From assembly GCF_048564905.1 (NCBI RefSeq), contig NC_133005.1, positions 26,033,501 to 26,097,500 of the forward strand: a stretch of 64,000 nucleotides of DNA. Reading direction: 5' to 3'. Of the stretch, positions 44,901 through 56,699 are shown piece by piece. The DNA comes from Vicugna pacos (Eukaryota > Chordata > Mammalia > Artiodactyla > Camelidae). A model generated the notes under the pieces. That model saw nothing but the letters and a program-made list of their open reading frames with translations, was not told where the DNA came from and ran no database searches. The number at the start of each line of letters is the position of its first letter. The stretch's first letter is position 1. Both the position numbers and the translations under genes were made by a program.

Positions 44901-45925
44901 GAAGAAACCAACGTAGGTAACTGGATCTGTAGATAGTGGGGAGACAGGCAAAGAAAGTAAGCAAGAAGACTCAAGAGTCCCCTTAGTCTATATAACATTT
45001 TACCTCTTTCAGAGGCGCGCAATCATCTGCTCAAGGGCTAAAGTTGCCATCTAAACAAGGCTTTGATTTCAACCTCTTTTGCACTTTCTTCTCGCTATTA
45101 TGGCAAATAGAGGTGTTAGTGGGGATTTATGTGTATATGTGTGAGAAGAAAATCAATGACAAAGTTATCAGAATAGTCACTCAGATAGAATCAGTGAGCG
45201 ATATTAGAGATAGCTCAAGGACTGGAGGCTGGCTAGTTAAAGGGATACCGGGGAACAGTGGAAGACTAGGGGATTAATTAAAGTCTTTTTGGGAAGAGGC
45301 TGGAAAGAGTGGTTGAGAGCTGTTATTCTGGTGACTTATAACAGCTGCTCATTCTCTAGGTTATTCCAGGAGAGTACCCTAATCTCCAAAGCCCAAGAAA
45401 TTTGGTGAAGTCCTTTTCTTCCACTTTTTGCTCTCAGCTATCTGTGCTGTCATTACCTCCGCACCATCTCATCCCTCAACCTCAGCTGAAATCACTGCTC
45501 TCTTTCTCCACATGCTCAGACTATTATTCAATCCTTCCTTAGAAACTGGAGTTTCTGAGAAGTAGGTGACTTTAGGAGTGACCTTAGGACAGAAGCTCTG
45601 TTCTCAGGATCCCTGTGTATTCCTGATTATGAATCTGGAGTGTGGTATTTAGAAGTTTCCAGATCCTGGTAGGGTATGTGAGTGTGTGTATTTGAGAAAG
45701 TGGGGATGGTTGGGAAGGTGAGATAAGCCCATGGTCAAGAAGATTGTCAAGGTGACATGGAAAGCCAGAGCCCTAGAGTGTATTGTCCTAGCATTCATGT
45801 CCAAGGAATTTTAATTATCTAGGTCTATGTCCTGGAGTTCATTTCAGTGATAAGGGAAGGGAGGGACATTTTTGCCCTCCATCTATATCTCCACTGGTTT
45901 CACACAGTGTATTTACTTGTTAAAA
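44901..45925. other. ACSS2 intron 2, apparently unique
   Basis: No gene or recognisable repeat is seen. Composition is ordinary for an intron. Confidence 0.4.
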
Positions 45926-46135
45926 TATACCATTTGACCCTTAAACAACATGGATTTGAACTGCATGGGTCCACTTCTATGCAGATATTTTTCAGTAGTA
46001 AGTACTACAGTACTGCATGATCTGTGGTTGGTTGAATCAGCAAATGTAGAGAAATCAAGGATATGGAGGGGCAACTATAAGTTATATGCAGATTAACTCC
46101 CACGTTGTTCAAGGGTCAACTGTACTTGCTAAGTA
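45926..46135 (+). mobile_element. Tigger-type MITE, copy 2
   Basis: The left end ttgacccttaaacaacatgg and the right end cccacgttgttcaagggtca form an imperfect inverted repeat. The interior contains actacagtactgcatgatct. The element is flanked by TA-rich sequence, as expected for the Tc1/mariner group. Confidence 0.8.
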
Positions 46136-47645
46136 AAAACACTAATTTGAAAAAAAAGATGGCCTCAGACAATTCTCTTCCACTCCATGAGCCTTACCTT
46201 TGTGTGATTGGTGGGAGATGAACTACTGATACTCAGCAATGTCCCTTCTGGCACTGATATTTCAGGATATTATGATTGTTTCTGAAGAGAAAGTCATTTT
46301 TAGAAGTTCTGTTGCAACCTGTAATGACTTTCTGGTGACTCAGTAGGCAGGCTGGGCTTCTATTGAGGTGGTAAGAGAAACGGAAGGTTTTAGAAAGTTT
46401 GGAGTGAAGAGGCTGAGAAAGAGTCTGCTCCCCTTGCCTGGTAAGATAAGCACTTTTAACATTAACACTTTAAGTTAATGGGAGATATGTGGGGAAATAA
46501 CTATTGCTGGGAACAGTCTTTCTCCACTTGTATCAGACAGGCAGATTGTGGAGGAGGGCTGGAGGACTTCATGTTTAAGATGGATCTCTAATTTTCTTCT
46601 CTCACTTCTCCCTGACTTTCATGACCCTTGATGCCTTAAAGAGCCCCTCTATAAAGTAAAAATGAGCAAATAGGCTGTTTTGTTCAAATCACTAGTCATT
46701 TTTTGGAAGCAGGTGGAATATGAATAATAAATGCATTATAATAATAATAGTGTATGTTATATATTGATATATTGTTATATGTACTAACATATTTAACAGT
46801 AAGACTGTCTTGAGGCCTGATTCAGTGTCCTAAGCTCCACGTCAGCTACCTGAGTTTGTCTGGGCTGACGTCTTATACTAGTGTATTCAGTAAATATTTA
46901 ATGAAGAGAATGGCTTTAGATAATGCCCTTTTTCTCAGCCTTTTTTTATTTCACCTATAAACTGTCAGGGGTGAACAGGTTACTTGCTAAAGTTACTTTT
47001 GGCACTGACCTTCAGAATTTCTATACAAATGTAGGAAACTGCAGTGGCAAGGCAGCTAGGAGAGGCTGGGGTGGGGTGGGGGAGCCAGTTCTGGCATCTT
47101 ATCCTTTAAAGATAGCAGGGAGTTAGGTGGGAGCATGGGTTCTTGCCTTAGGGCAGCCTCACATTTATAATAGTAAATACAGGAGGCTTGGAGCTGAGGA
47201 TGGGCCTTCCCCCTTTGCCTGCATTTGGTATGGGAGAGTTTGGTCACTGGTAATGATCCCCAGTGTCTGATACCTTGAATCTCCATGAGAATTTGAGACT
47301 CTCAGTCCCAGTACTTTGAGGTCCACTTCCTGTATAAAGCAGGAATTGTAGCCCCAATATCTCCATCTGCAACAATCCCCATAAATGATCATTCTGGTTC
47401 TGGAACACTACCAAGACCATAGAATTTACACACTACCTATCCCACTGTTGGGCAGCTCTGTTACAAAGTCCTTAGATATAGTCCCTCTCTATAGCTTTCT
47501 CCCCACTCTATCCTCTTCCCTTGGTCTTAGTCCTATGTTCTGGGGCCACATAGAATAATTTCATTCTTTTTCCGTAAGACATCCCTTCAGGTTTGAGGGT
47601 AGTTATCATATCCCTTTTCCAGGCCAAATGTAGATTTACAGAAAT
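46136..47645. other. ACSS2 intron 2, mostly unique
   Basis: No gene is seen, nor a mobile element I can name. A short AT-rich run lies near 46720-46800. Confidence 0.4.
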
Positions 47646-47816
47646 TTAAATCTAGAAGATGCCAGGGGGAGGGTATAGCTCAAATGGTAGAGCGGCTGCT
47701 TAGCATGCACGAGGTCCTGGCTTCAATCCCTGGTACCTCCACTGAAAAAGTAAATAAATAAACCTAATTACCTACCCCCTGCAAAAAAAAAAAAAAAATT
47801 AAATCCAGAAGATGCC
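47646..47816 (+). mobile_element. Camelid tRNA-derived SINE with 18-bp TSD
   Basis: The body at 47664-47798 starts gggggagggtatagctcaaa, followed by gagcggctgcttagcatgca. It has the polymerase III A and B box regions (tagctcaaatgg; ggcttcaatccct), then an A-rich linker and a 16-A tail. The target duplication is TTAAATCTAGAAGATGCC (47646-47663) and TTAAATCCAGAAGATGCC (47799-47816), with one mismatch. This family is characteristic of camelids. Confidence 0.92.
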
Positions 47817-49080
47817 TAGAAGATCTTGTAGTTCAATAATTTTCAATTTAGAAAAGCATCAGACACCACAATAAAAGTATTTAAAAAAAACCCAAAAAAC
47901 AAAAAAAAGCATTAGAATCCTTTTATTCAAATATAATATTATATGTTTAGTGATTAACAGCAGTAGGCTCTATGCTCCTATGCTCAGGTCTCAATCCCTA
48001 CTCAAACACTTACTAGTTGGGCAAGTTGCCTTACCTCTTTAAACCTCAGTTTTCCCATCTGTAAAATGGGAAGAATAACAGTTCCTATTACACAAATTCT
48101 TGTGAGGAATAATTGGAATAATCTGTGTAAAGGGCTTACTGATTGGCAAACAGTGTGTTAGCTATTTTTATCATTATGCCAAAGCCTAACTCCTAAAACA
48201 GGTAAGAGCAGAGCTGATCTGGTTGAAGCATAGATTAGAGGACCAGAGCCACATTCTGTTGGCTTCTTTACCTTATCACTGTGGTCTCTGTGAGGTATGT
48301 AGGTGGAACCTCTAGGGATTTGCAAAGCTTAGTTTGAAAACTCCTGATCTAGTCCAGTGTTCTTGTTTTATGGGTGAGTTATTCCTGAGTCTACATTCTC
48401 AGGTTCCTCGCATGATACAGTTTCTTGAACAACTCCTTCATCATCCATGTCAGTCTTCTATGGAAATACTCTAGTTGGGCAATATCACTTATGAAGTACT
48501 CTAGCTATTGTCTGCCTTGGATAGGGAATTATTACCATTCTTTGCTCTGACTTTATATATCTAAGACCACATTAGCCCTATCAACAACCACATTCTACTA
48601 CTCAATTTACAGTCTCCCATAATGCCTAAGACTTTTCTATTTATTCTAATAATAAGCTTTGTCTCCTCTCTATTGTACTTGTATAATTAGTCCCTTGTTT
48701 TTTGAACTTGGGTATGGTTTACAACAACACTTGACAGATGAGGACCTTAAGGCTCTGAGAGTGAGATGACTTGGCTAGATCACATAACAGTTGTAATTAG
48801 TTCTGGACAGAAGAACACTTGCATTCTTTCTTGTAGATGTTATACTTCTACTGACACAGCCTTAGTTTCTTTGACAATCTGTCACTTGTCTAGCCAGTAG
48901 TTTACTTAGAGGGTTTAGAAACGTTGACTGCAGTTTACAATGATAATTTATAAGGCTAAACACATTTAAAGGTGAAACCTAAAAGAAATAACATCCTTTC
49001 CTTACCTGAGATGTGCTCATTCATCCATTCATTAAACAATTTCTTTTTTTTTTTTTTTACTGAATATCTTCTGTATATAG
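47817..49080. repeat. ACSS2 intron 2: MIR copies
   Basis: MIR (+) at 47950-48180 (aaacctcagttttcccatct) and an antisense MIR at 48720-48835. The remainder is not assigned. Confidence 0.5.
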
Positions 49081-49084
49081 TCTG

Positions 49085-49510
49085 CATACTACCTTGAGAA
49101 TAATGGATGGGAGGAACAGGACAATAACAAAGAGACCAGAAAGGAGGCACTGACAACAGTTCAGGCAATATATGATAATGGAGATAATAGTAGAGGCTAT
49201 GAAAAGTGGTGATATTTTGGAATATTTTAAAGGCAGAGCCAATAGGATTTGCTGATGAACTTGATCATAAGTATAAGAGAATGGAGTCAAGAAATTTCAA
49301 AGGTTTTTTTTTTTTTTTTTTTGGTCTGAGCATTGGGAAAAATGGAATTTCTATTAGTCGAGCTGGAGAAGAAACTGGGAGGAGAAGCTTTGGGGGAGGA
49401 TCAGGAATTTGTGTTTCAAACACAGAGATGTAAAATTACAGCTGTGACAAGTGCTAGGGAGCTGATGAAGAATTTCAAGTAGAGGTATGACATCTCAGAG
49501 TTATATTTTG
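49085..49510 (-). mobile_element. Antisense L2, with expanded T19 tract
   Basis: L2 blocks ggcagagccaataggatttg and ggtctgagcattgggaaaaa are separated by a run of 19 T at 49304-49322. In L2 this position holds a short run, so the tract has grown. Confidence 0.65.
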
Positions 49511-50344
49511 AAAAGATAACTCTCTCAATCATATGTATCTTAAAAAACAAAAAACAAAGAAACACCAACAACCAAAAAGCCTGCCTGAGGATCTGCAAGC
49601 AGAGGTCCTAACCATTGCTTTATGACCTTCGGCAAATGATAACACCATTTTGAGCCTCAGTTTCCTGACTTTTCAAATGGGGATAGCAAATCTTGTACTG
49701 CCAAACTCAAAAAATTGCTATGAGGATTAGCTGAGATGAAAGATGAGAAAACACACTGAAAAGATATATTAATGTGAGCTGGTGCTAATATTCATACATG
49801 CTACACATGTGCAAGGGCATTGTTAGGCATAGAGATTCAAGACTGGTAGCTATATATGACTTCTATCCCTTCCAAAATGTTGTTCTTTCCTCTGGTGAAC
49901 TTAGCCTCTTTTCTCAAACTTGGCTTAAAATTCACCATTTCTAGAAGTGTTTCATGTTTTTCACACTTCTTTTGCATTCCTTTGGTGATTTCCTACTCTT
50001 ACATTTTCTTGTTCTCCTTGATCTCTGTTTCCCAAGATTGGCCTTAGGTGGTGGGTGGTTTAGATCGCTCTAATTAAAGATCTTAAGCTTATGAAAGTAA
50101 GGGCTAGCCTCTTATTCCCTTCGTTTTATGATTTGGCAAGCAGTAGGCACTGATCATTGGGGTGGCCACTCTGGCAAAGATCATCCATTTCTAGTCCTCT
50201 GTGGCTTGAAATTTTAGTACATAAAAAATTTTGAGGTGGAGAAGCATCCTTTAATCTAAGAGACTCTGGCTTTTCTTTATCTACAGAATAAAATTTAAAC
50301 TAAGCATATGCAACCCTATATATGTTAACCTTCTTTAGTCTATA
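49511..50344 (+). repeat. ACSS2 intron 2: MIR and unique sequence
   Basis: MIR (+) at 49595-49790 (gagcctcagtttcctgactt). The rest shows no gene. Confidence 0.5.
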
Positions 50345-50401
50345 TTATCAGTCTTTAAAGTTTTAAAACATTCTTAAATTTATGGAAAATTACAAGCACA
50401 G

Positions 50402-51077
50402 CTCTTTCTCAGTTACTGGGGCCTGTGCTTTGGTACAGACAGGAGAGTGAAGCCAATGTGTCAGTGGCCTGGAGCTGGGTCTGTAGCAACACCTACATGA
50501 CCCTACTGAGACCCTTTAAGAAATCCCACCTCGATTAAGAGCTGATGCTAATCAGTATATATGGGGTTTCGGACAAATGTGAGGTCTGAAGGTCAACCTT
50601 ACTCTGGTCAGGAGCTGGAGCTGCTGCTAAACACCTCTATTTGAAAGCAAGACCGTGCTACAGTGACTCGTCTGCATCCAAGGGCTACACAAGGGCAAGG
50701 TGAATCTGGATTATACCCTAGACCTAAAGATCAAAGATTTTTTTTGAGAGGTCTTCAGGCTTGTCTTGGGCAAGTCCATCCACCCTGACTGAGTGCTGAT
50801 TCACCAGCACCATATTAGGATCCACAAGCAGGTAGTAAACATAGGGTCCTTCATTGTCTGTCTAGACTCCCAGAAGCACATCTATCTCCTCCCTCTACTC
50901 TCCTTACCAGGAGGCCTCATGAAGAGGAAGAACACCAAGAAGGGCCAGAGTGGAGCTGAAGCTGGCAATGATGAGGAGGAAGTTTAAGCTCATCCAAACC
51001 CTCCTGGACTGGTGGATTGTCTAATTTTCTAGTCAGATAATAAAATAGGATCAACACTTTAAAAAAAAAAAAAAAAA
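50402..51077 (+). pseudogene. RPS9P: RPS9 processed pseudogene
   Basis: This is an intronless copy of ribosomal protein S9 mRNA. It starts at the terminal-oligopyrimidine 5' end (ctctttctcag). The N-terminus survives as ARSWVC, and the C-terminal part at 50793-50987 reads [17 protein letters not shown] and [20 protein letters not shown], against RPS9 VVNIPSFIVRLDSQKHI. It ends with an AATAAA signal (about 51040) and a poly(A) run (51060-51077). The initiator codon is lost, and the reading frame has several in-frame stops and frame shifts, for example a stop after the HLD motif. It is a dead host-gene retrocopy. Confidence 0.9.
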
Positions 51078-51660
51078 GGGGGTCTGGCGCCCATGAAGGA
51101 GGCGAGCGGGGTTGGGGTGGGAGGGCGAGGGGTACGGGCCCGCTGGCGGCTTCCGACCGTTGGTAACGCCGAGACTAGTCGGGACGCGCGTACGGCCCCG
51201 CGCCGCCCGGTGTGGGGTTTGCAGTGGGCCGCCGGCCACCCGGTTCCGGTTGGCTTCTTGATGAGTTGTGAGGTGCCCCGGGTGGGGCGCCGATCCAACT
51301 GGGGCTCGGCTCCTCGCCGGGCCGACCTACTTAGCTGTACTTTTCAACTTGGAAAGTTGGCAGGAGCGACGGCAGAGTTGTTGCCTCTTAGGAGCGCTAG
51401 ATTTTGTATGCTGGTCTATCGGATGAGCGGAATTTATTAACAACCCCTACTGAATACTGTGCCCTGCTTTCTTTACGGAAGGCAGTTTTACTTGTGTCCA
51501 GAATTAAATTTTTGAAAGTTACCAATTTAAATTGTGCTGCCCGATTTGCTGTTGGACTAGGATAAAACTGATGAAAACTCAAACGGCATAAAGTTGCTAA
51601 AATGACTTAAAGTAACCTTTATCAAAATAAAACATTGGCTTTAATTTAAAAAAAAAAAAA
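51078..51660 (+). pseudogene. Unidentified CpG-rich retrocopy (second cDNA-like insert)
   Basis: The segment begins directly after the RPS9 poly(A) run. Its first 250 bases are very CpG-rich (ccgttggtaacgccgagact, gcgcgtacggccccgcgcc), then it turns AT-rich. It ends with an AATAAA signal at about 51627 followed by a run of about 12 A at 51648-51659. This is the profile of a retrocopied transcript with its 5' CpG-island exon. I do not recognise the source; a 115-codon frame (51093-51440) resembles nothing I know. It could be a lncRNA or snoRNA-host transcript, or a promoter-proximal exon. Confidence 0.5.
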
Positions 51661-52005
51661 GAAAAAAGACAAGTTGCAAGTACAATATAAAGAACTTTTT
51701 TCTTGAACCATTTGAGGGTAAAATGCAGACCCAGAATAGCGTATATTCCAACAAAGACTTTCTCCTATATAACCATAATTAAGCTATCAAAATCAGGAAA
51801 TCAATACTAATACACCACTACCATCTAATCCTCAGATTCCATTGAAGCTTTGCCTGTTGTCCTAATAATGTCCTTAATGGCAAAAGGATCAGTTCAGAAT
51901 CACATGTGATGTGTAATTGTCATGTCTTCTTAGTCTTCTTCAATCTAGAATATTCCTTTAGTCTTTTCTTGACTTTCATGGCCTTGATGTTCTTTTTCAA
52001 TCTTA

Positions 52006-53145
52006 CAACCTACAAAATACAGCTTAAGGTCTAAATTGAATTGTTTGATCTTTCATTTTATACCAATGATTGAAATTTTATGAGTATTTTATGAATTATG
52101 CATTTTATGAAAAATCTTATGAATATTTCAGCAGGGACCCCCCAAAGAGTTACCAATGTAAAATTTTATAAAGTAAGGATATTTTTGAAACTGCAAATAT
52201 CAACTTATTTCACTATCATTAAATTAAAAATAAAGATAATTTAACTGCATAATAATAGACAAAACATAACAGCACAAAGCATAGTCCTTTGTGTTAAATA
52301 AATTTAGCTTTATATAAAGACACCACTGATAGATGAAAATGCTATTTAGAATTGGCATTGGCCTATAGATGGGCCTGTCTTTTTCCACTCCTGCATCTAA
52401 ACCAACCTTGTTCCTGTGTCCCTGAATTGTTCTGCTCCTTTTTTGGGCCAGTCTAAATCCTGCTTATTCTTTAAGAACCATTTGAAATGCCATCTTCTTT
52501 GTGAAGCTTTTCCCAATTCTCACTTTCTAATCCTCTTTTTTACTCTTAGCCAGAATGAGTAATAAAATTTAGACCTAGAAAGCACGTTTAATGAATATTC
52601 CTCTCATTTACAGTTGAGGCAACTGAGACTCAGAGAAGTGAAATAATTTGGAAGAAGTCTCACATTGTGAGAAGTAGTGAAGCTTGCCTAAAAATCCAGT
52701 TTTCCTGACTTCTAATTCAGAGCTCTTTCCCTGTCCATTAATTTCCCTGTTATGATAGCATTCCTGCCTAGGAATGAGAGAGCTTCAGCTGGGATATAAG
52801 GCTTTGAGAACAGCTTTCATCTAACTTTCTAAGTTCTGATCTATTTATTAAAAGCCTTATGGTTTTACTAGCTGGGAGAATCATTATTTTATTTAAATAA
52901 AATAAGACCCTGAAGCTGTTCATCCTGGAACATACAACATAGAGTTGTCCTTGCAGGAAATATTTCATTAGCATATTAACACCTGAATTTCTGAGTATAA
53001 TTTTTGGCTAGAGGCTTATTTTTAAAACTAGTGCTTGTTTCTTTTTGACCATGATATTTTAATACATGTAAATCTATCCAAATGAGTAGTCACACAGGTC
53101 TCTTGTTGAACTTTAGTTTCAGCTACTCTTGAGAATGACTGTCTT
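52006..53145. repeat. ACSS2 intron 2: L2 and MIR
   Basis: L2 (+) at about 52370-52550 (tgccatcttctttgtgaagc) and an antisense MIR at 52550-52745 (ttgaggcaactgagactcag). The rest is AT-rich with no gene. Confidence 0.5.
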
Positions 53146-53146
53146 A

Positions 53147-53665
53147 TCTTTTTTTTTAATTGAAGTGTAGCTGACTTACAATATTGCATTAGTTTCAGGT
53201 GTACAATATAGTAATTTGATATTTTTATGGATTATGTATAACTCCATATAAAGTTATTTAAAATATTGACTATATTCCCTATGCTGAATATTACATCCTT
53301 GTAACTTATTTATTTTACATCTAGCAGTTTGTACCTCTTAATCCCCTTCACCTATTTTGCTCCTTCCCCCACCTCTCTCCGCTATGGTAACACTAGTTTG
53401 TTCTCTGTATCTGTGAGTCTGTTCCTGTTTTGTCTTATCTATTTTAAGTCAGAGAATCCAAATGTGACACCCAAACTGACAGAAAGCTAATTTTATTTGT
53501 GTGGATAACCATGTTCCATAGATAATCCATTCGCTTCTAGCAGCAGGTTTTTCTTGTTTTTAGATTTTTTTTCTTTTGAATTTTATTATTTTAGCTCTTA
53601 CATTTACATCCTTGATCCATTCTGAGTTAATTTTTGTATATGCTGTTAGGTAAGGGTGCAACTTA
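53147..53665 (-). mobile_element. Old L1 fragments, antisense
   Basis: A 3' end at 53147-53445 (ttgaagtgtagctgacttac, gctatggtaacactagtttg) is followed by a separate piece at about 53545-53665 (cttgatccattctgagttaa). Confidence 0.75.
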
Positions 53666-54754
53666 TGGATAGTCATTCTCCATGGACTATCTACTAGCTT
53701 CTAGCAGCAGGTTTTAAATGATTAATTTTATGGAGATGTGTCAGGTACTGCATAGGTGCATAGAATATAGCAATAAACAAGAGAAATCTGGTACTTATTC
53801 TCATGGAGCTTACAACCTGGTAGGGGCAAGGTTTTTACTTGTGAGCTGGAATTTTATTTAGGAAGGAAATGATGGGGACAAATGTTTCCCTTATTTCTAG
53901 GAGAGTTGGGGACATGTCTCTAGAGCAAATGGATATACAAGTGTTCCTTTGACACTTGAGCACTGCCAAGGACTGTGAATGTAGACCAATGTGGGCTTCC
54001 TTGCCTGAGGTTTTGGGTCTTTCAAGAAGTTCTCAGGATACTGAAGAGATCATGGTGAGTAGGATCTTCACTATAGGCTAAAGCTCAAAGTTGATAGGAC
54101 TTTTCTCTGCTGCTTCACGGTACTCCTGGAGATTCTTAGGAGAGAGGCTTCTCCATGTTCATTTAGGTACACTTCAAATTGGTAGAGTGGAACAAACACT
54201 ATCCTGGAAGTCAGAAACCTGGGACCTAGATTTAGATTTCTCCTTAATTCCTTTTGTGTGGACTTTGGCAATCCACTTCTTCTGGATTTCTTGTATCTTT
54301 AAAACAGGGATAACAAAACTTGCTCTACCTACTGTAACAGCTGTGAAGATCAGGTGAGGTAATAACCTATAAAGCAGTTTTGTACTGTACTTGGGTAAGA
54401 AATTAGCTAGATTCTTATTTGGTCTACACAAAACCAGCGAGGCAGGAATTTCATTATTTTTATCAGGTCTCTACCTCAGCTAAGTTCTTTTTTTTCCCCC
54501 AAGTAAAAACTTCATTTCTCTGAAACTGACTTTTAAGGCCCATTCCCCTGCCTCTGAAAGGGAGAAATGAGAATTAAGGAGTCTAAGATACACTAGAGAT
54601 TATCCCCCTTTTTCTTGACTCCATCCTCCCATCTTATACCTTGGAGAAGAAAACTAAGCTCAGAAAGAGGGGGAAATTTGTGCAAATTCAAACATTGAAT
54701 TAAGGGTAAACAATAAATCTAGGTCTGGTGGCTCTAAATAATTACCTTAGGATC
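53666..54754. repeat. ACSS2 intron 2: L2 and MIR pieces
   Basis: An antisense L2 lies at about 53730-53850 (tctcatggagcttacaacct). MIR (+) lies at 54180-54385. An antisense MIR lies at 54630-54735. Confidence 0.5.
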
Positions 54755-54915
54755 TTGTTAATAATCCAGATTCCTGGACCCAACCCAGCCTATTGAATCA
54801 GAATTTTCAAAGAATAAGATTTCCAATTTGTATTTTTTATAACCTCCTCAGATGGTTCTGATGTGGTGGGCAGTGGCAAGTTACCTTTGAAAAATAACTA
54901 TTGAGATTAGTGATC
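54755..54915. mobile_element. hAT-type MITE (MER5-like)
   Basis: The blocks cctggacccaacccagccta and cctcctcagatggttctgat resemble the interior of MER5-class elements. The termini are eroded. Confidence 0.5.
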
Positions 54916-56395
54916 TAAAAGAACTTTGAAAAACTATGTAATTCTTCATACATTTTAAAGTTCACATTTAAGCATTTTATTATAAGATTAAATAATTCCA
55001 AGAATCTAATTTCCAATGTGTTTTATATTGTGTACATGTGCATATTTTATATCTTTTTCAAAATCTTGAAATTGAAAATTTAGCTCATGTAATTTATAGA
55101 AAATGTCCACCATATAATCTAATTTACATAGCCAGTTCTCGCTGTCCACATAACCAACTCAGATTTACTTTGTTAGAAAATACCTAGCTTCTTTTTCAAT
55201 TAAAGCAAATATGTTAATATATGACCTTATGATAATTATTTAACTTCTGAATTATAATTCTAAGAGAAATAAGGCAAGCAGTTTGCCATGAGTTTGTCAT
55301 CAAATGAATTAAGATGTTACTCCTTTCAATATTGATTTCTTACAGAGCTCTCTGATTTGCTTTCTTACGGCTCTCCCTCTGAAGTTATGCATTCTTAAAT
55401 TGTCCCTTTGTTTGGCACTCTGGAGGTTTTTTTTTTAACCTCAGCATTGTATAGGCATAAGGTTTGGGATAGAGAGAGAGATGGCATTTTTTTTTTTTTA
55501 TAAAGTGGAAGAGAGGTATTATAAAGTGGGAGAAAGTGGGAAAGGAGAACTAACTCAGATCAATGTTAGCAAAGATTACATGTGGAAGTTGAGAATCTGG
55601 ACACTTATTCTTTTAAAATTTTTCCTGCTCAGGTACCCACAAGAACAGAGTACATAGCTTGAAAACTACTGATTTAAACTATGACATCTACCTAAATAAC
55701 AAAGAATCATTATAATGAGTATTTTTGCATGTGTGTGTTACATTTGAGAGACTTGATGTACATGTAAAATGGTGTCCCTGGCTGTTCTTCCCACTTTCTT
55801 TTTCTGCTCCAGGCATACTCCTGTTTTAGGCAGCATTCCAAATGCTGTGATAATAAAGGAGCTGAGAGGGCTGCCCTCATTCACTTGTTTTGGGGCATAG
55901 GATGATAGGAACAAGTGTGTATGATTTCCCTCCTGTAAGAAGGCATGTAGGCAGTGGGGAAAGTGTTTTCTTCTATACTGGCCCAGGTCTGCCTTCTCAA
56001 TAGAGAAGAGTTGCAGAATCCAACCAGTACCAAAGCCACTTTGGCCAAGGGGACAGGCACAAGGTCCCTGGATCAAGGCCCAAAAATAGCTGGCAGGAGA
56101 GCAGGGTGTAATAATAGCTCAGATTGCAAAACATGTGTCCCATAGCCTGAATCTCAGATCCAGGGGCTTCTTCCAGGCTCTCCCATGGCATAGAGTCCAG
56201 AACTGAGCTCATTGTAGGGGCTCAATAAACCCTTCTTGATATGTCCTCAAACCCATTCCACAAGTTTTACACTCTTTTTCTCTCTGTGCCTACCATTTGC
56301 CCCTGTGTGTTTAGCATCTGTCTTCTTTGTTTGTATCCTTTATAATCCCCTTTCCTTCCATATTTCCTCACTCTGATCAGCCTGGATCTGGCTGA
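54916..56395. other. ACSS2 intron 2, no assigned content
   Basis: No gene or named repeat is seen. A T-rich run lies near 55489-55500. Confidence 0.4.
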
Positions 56396-56404
56396 TCATG
56401 TGAG

Positions 56405-56690
56405 CAGAGAAATTTATTCATTCATTCTTTCATCTGTTTATTTCACAATTATGTATTAAGTGCCCACTGTGTGTCAAATTGTGCTAAGCACTAAGGAGGA
56501 AACATAAAAAAATATCCTGCCTGCCTTTAAGGAACTCACAATCCAGTGAGGGAAACAGGTGTTTACATATGACTATAATGCTAAAAATAAAATAAATAAG
56601 TGCCAAGTCTTTAGACAGATAAAGACAGTATAAATGAATAAACAGTATGAATGAATGAATAGTGCTAAGGCACAATCTTTCTGGAAGGAA
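56405..56690 (-). mobile_element. Antisense L2-like 3' end
   Basis: The blocks ttaagtgcccactgtgtgtc and ggaactcacaatccagtgag follow the order expected for an antisense L2 3' end. Confidence 0.6.
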
Positions 56691-56699
56691 AGATTTGTA

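Larger units (their letters stand above)
50345..52005 (-). mobile_element. Old L1 3' UTR piece interrupted by retrocopies
   Basis: 50345-50401 and 51661-52005 appear to be two parts of one old LINE-type repeat. It reads ttatggaaaattacaagcac on the left and cttgaaccatttgagggtaa, atcaaaatcaggaaatcaat, aaggatcagttcagaatcac on the right. The block between is the double retrocopy. The subfamily is uncertain. Confidence 0.5.

Noticed and set aside
47664-47740. tRNA-like sequence
   Set aside because: It has A and B box regions but carries a SINE tail and target duplications and does not form a proper anticodon arm, so it is a SINE, not a tRNA gene.
51560-51610. C/D-box snoRNA-like motif (ctgatgaaaactc)
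   Set aside because: There is a C-box-like TGATGA, but I could not find a matching D box and closing stem at the right spacing.
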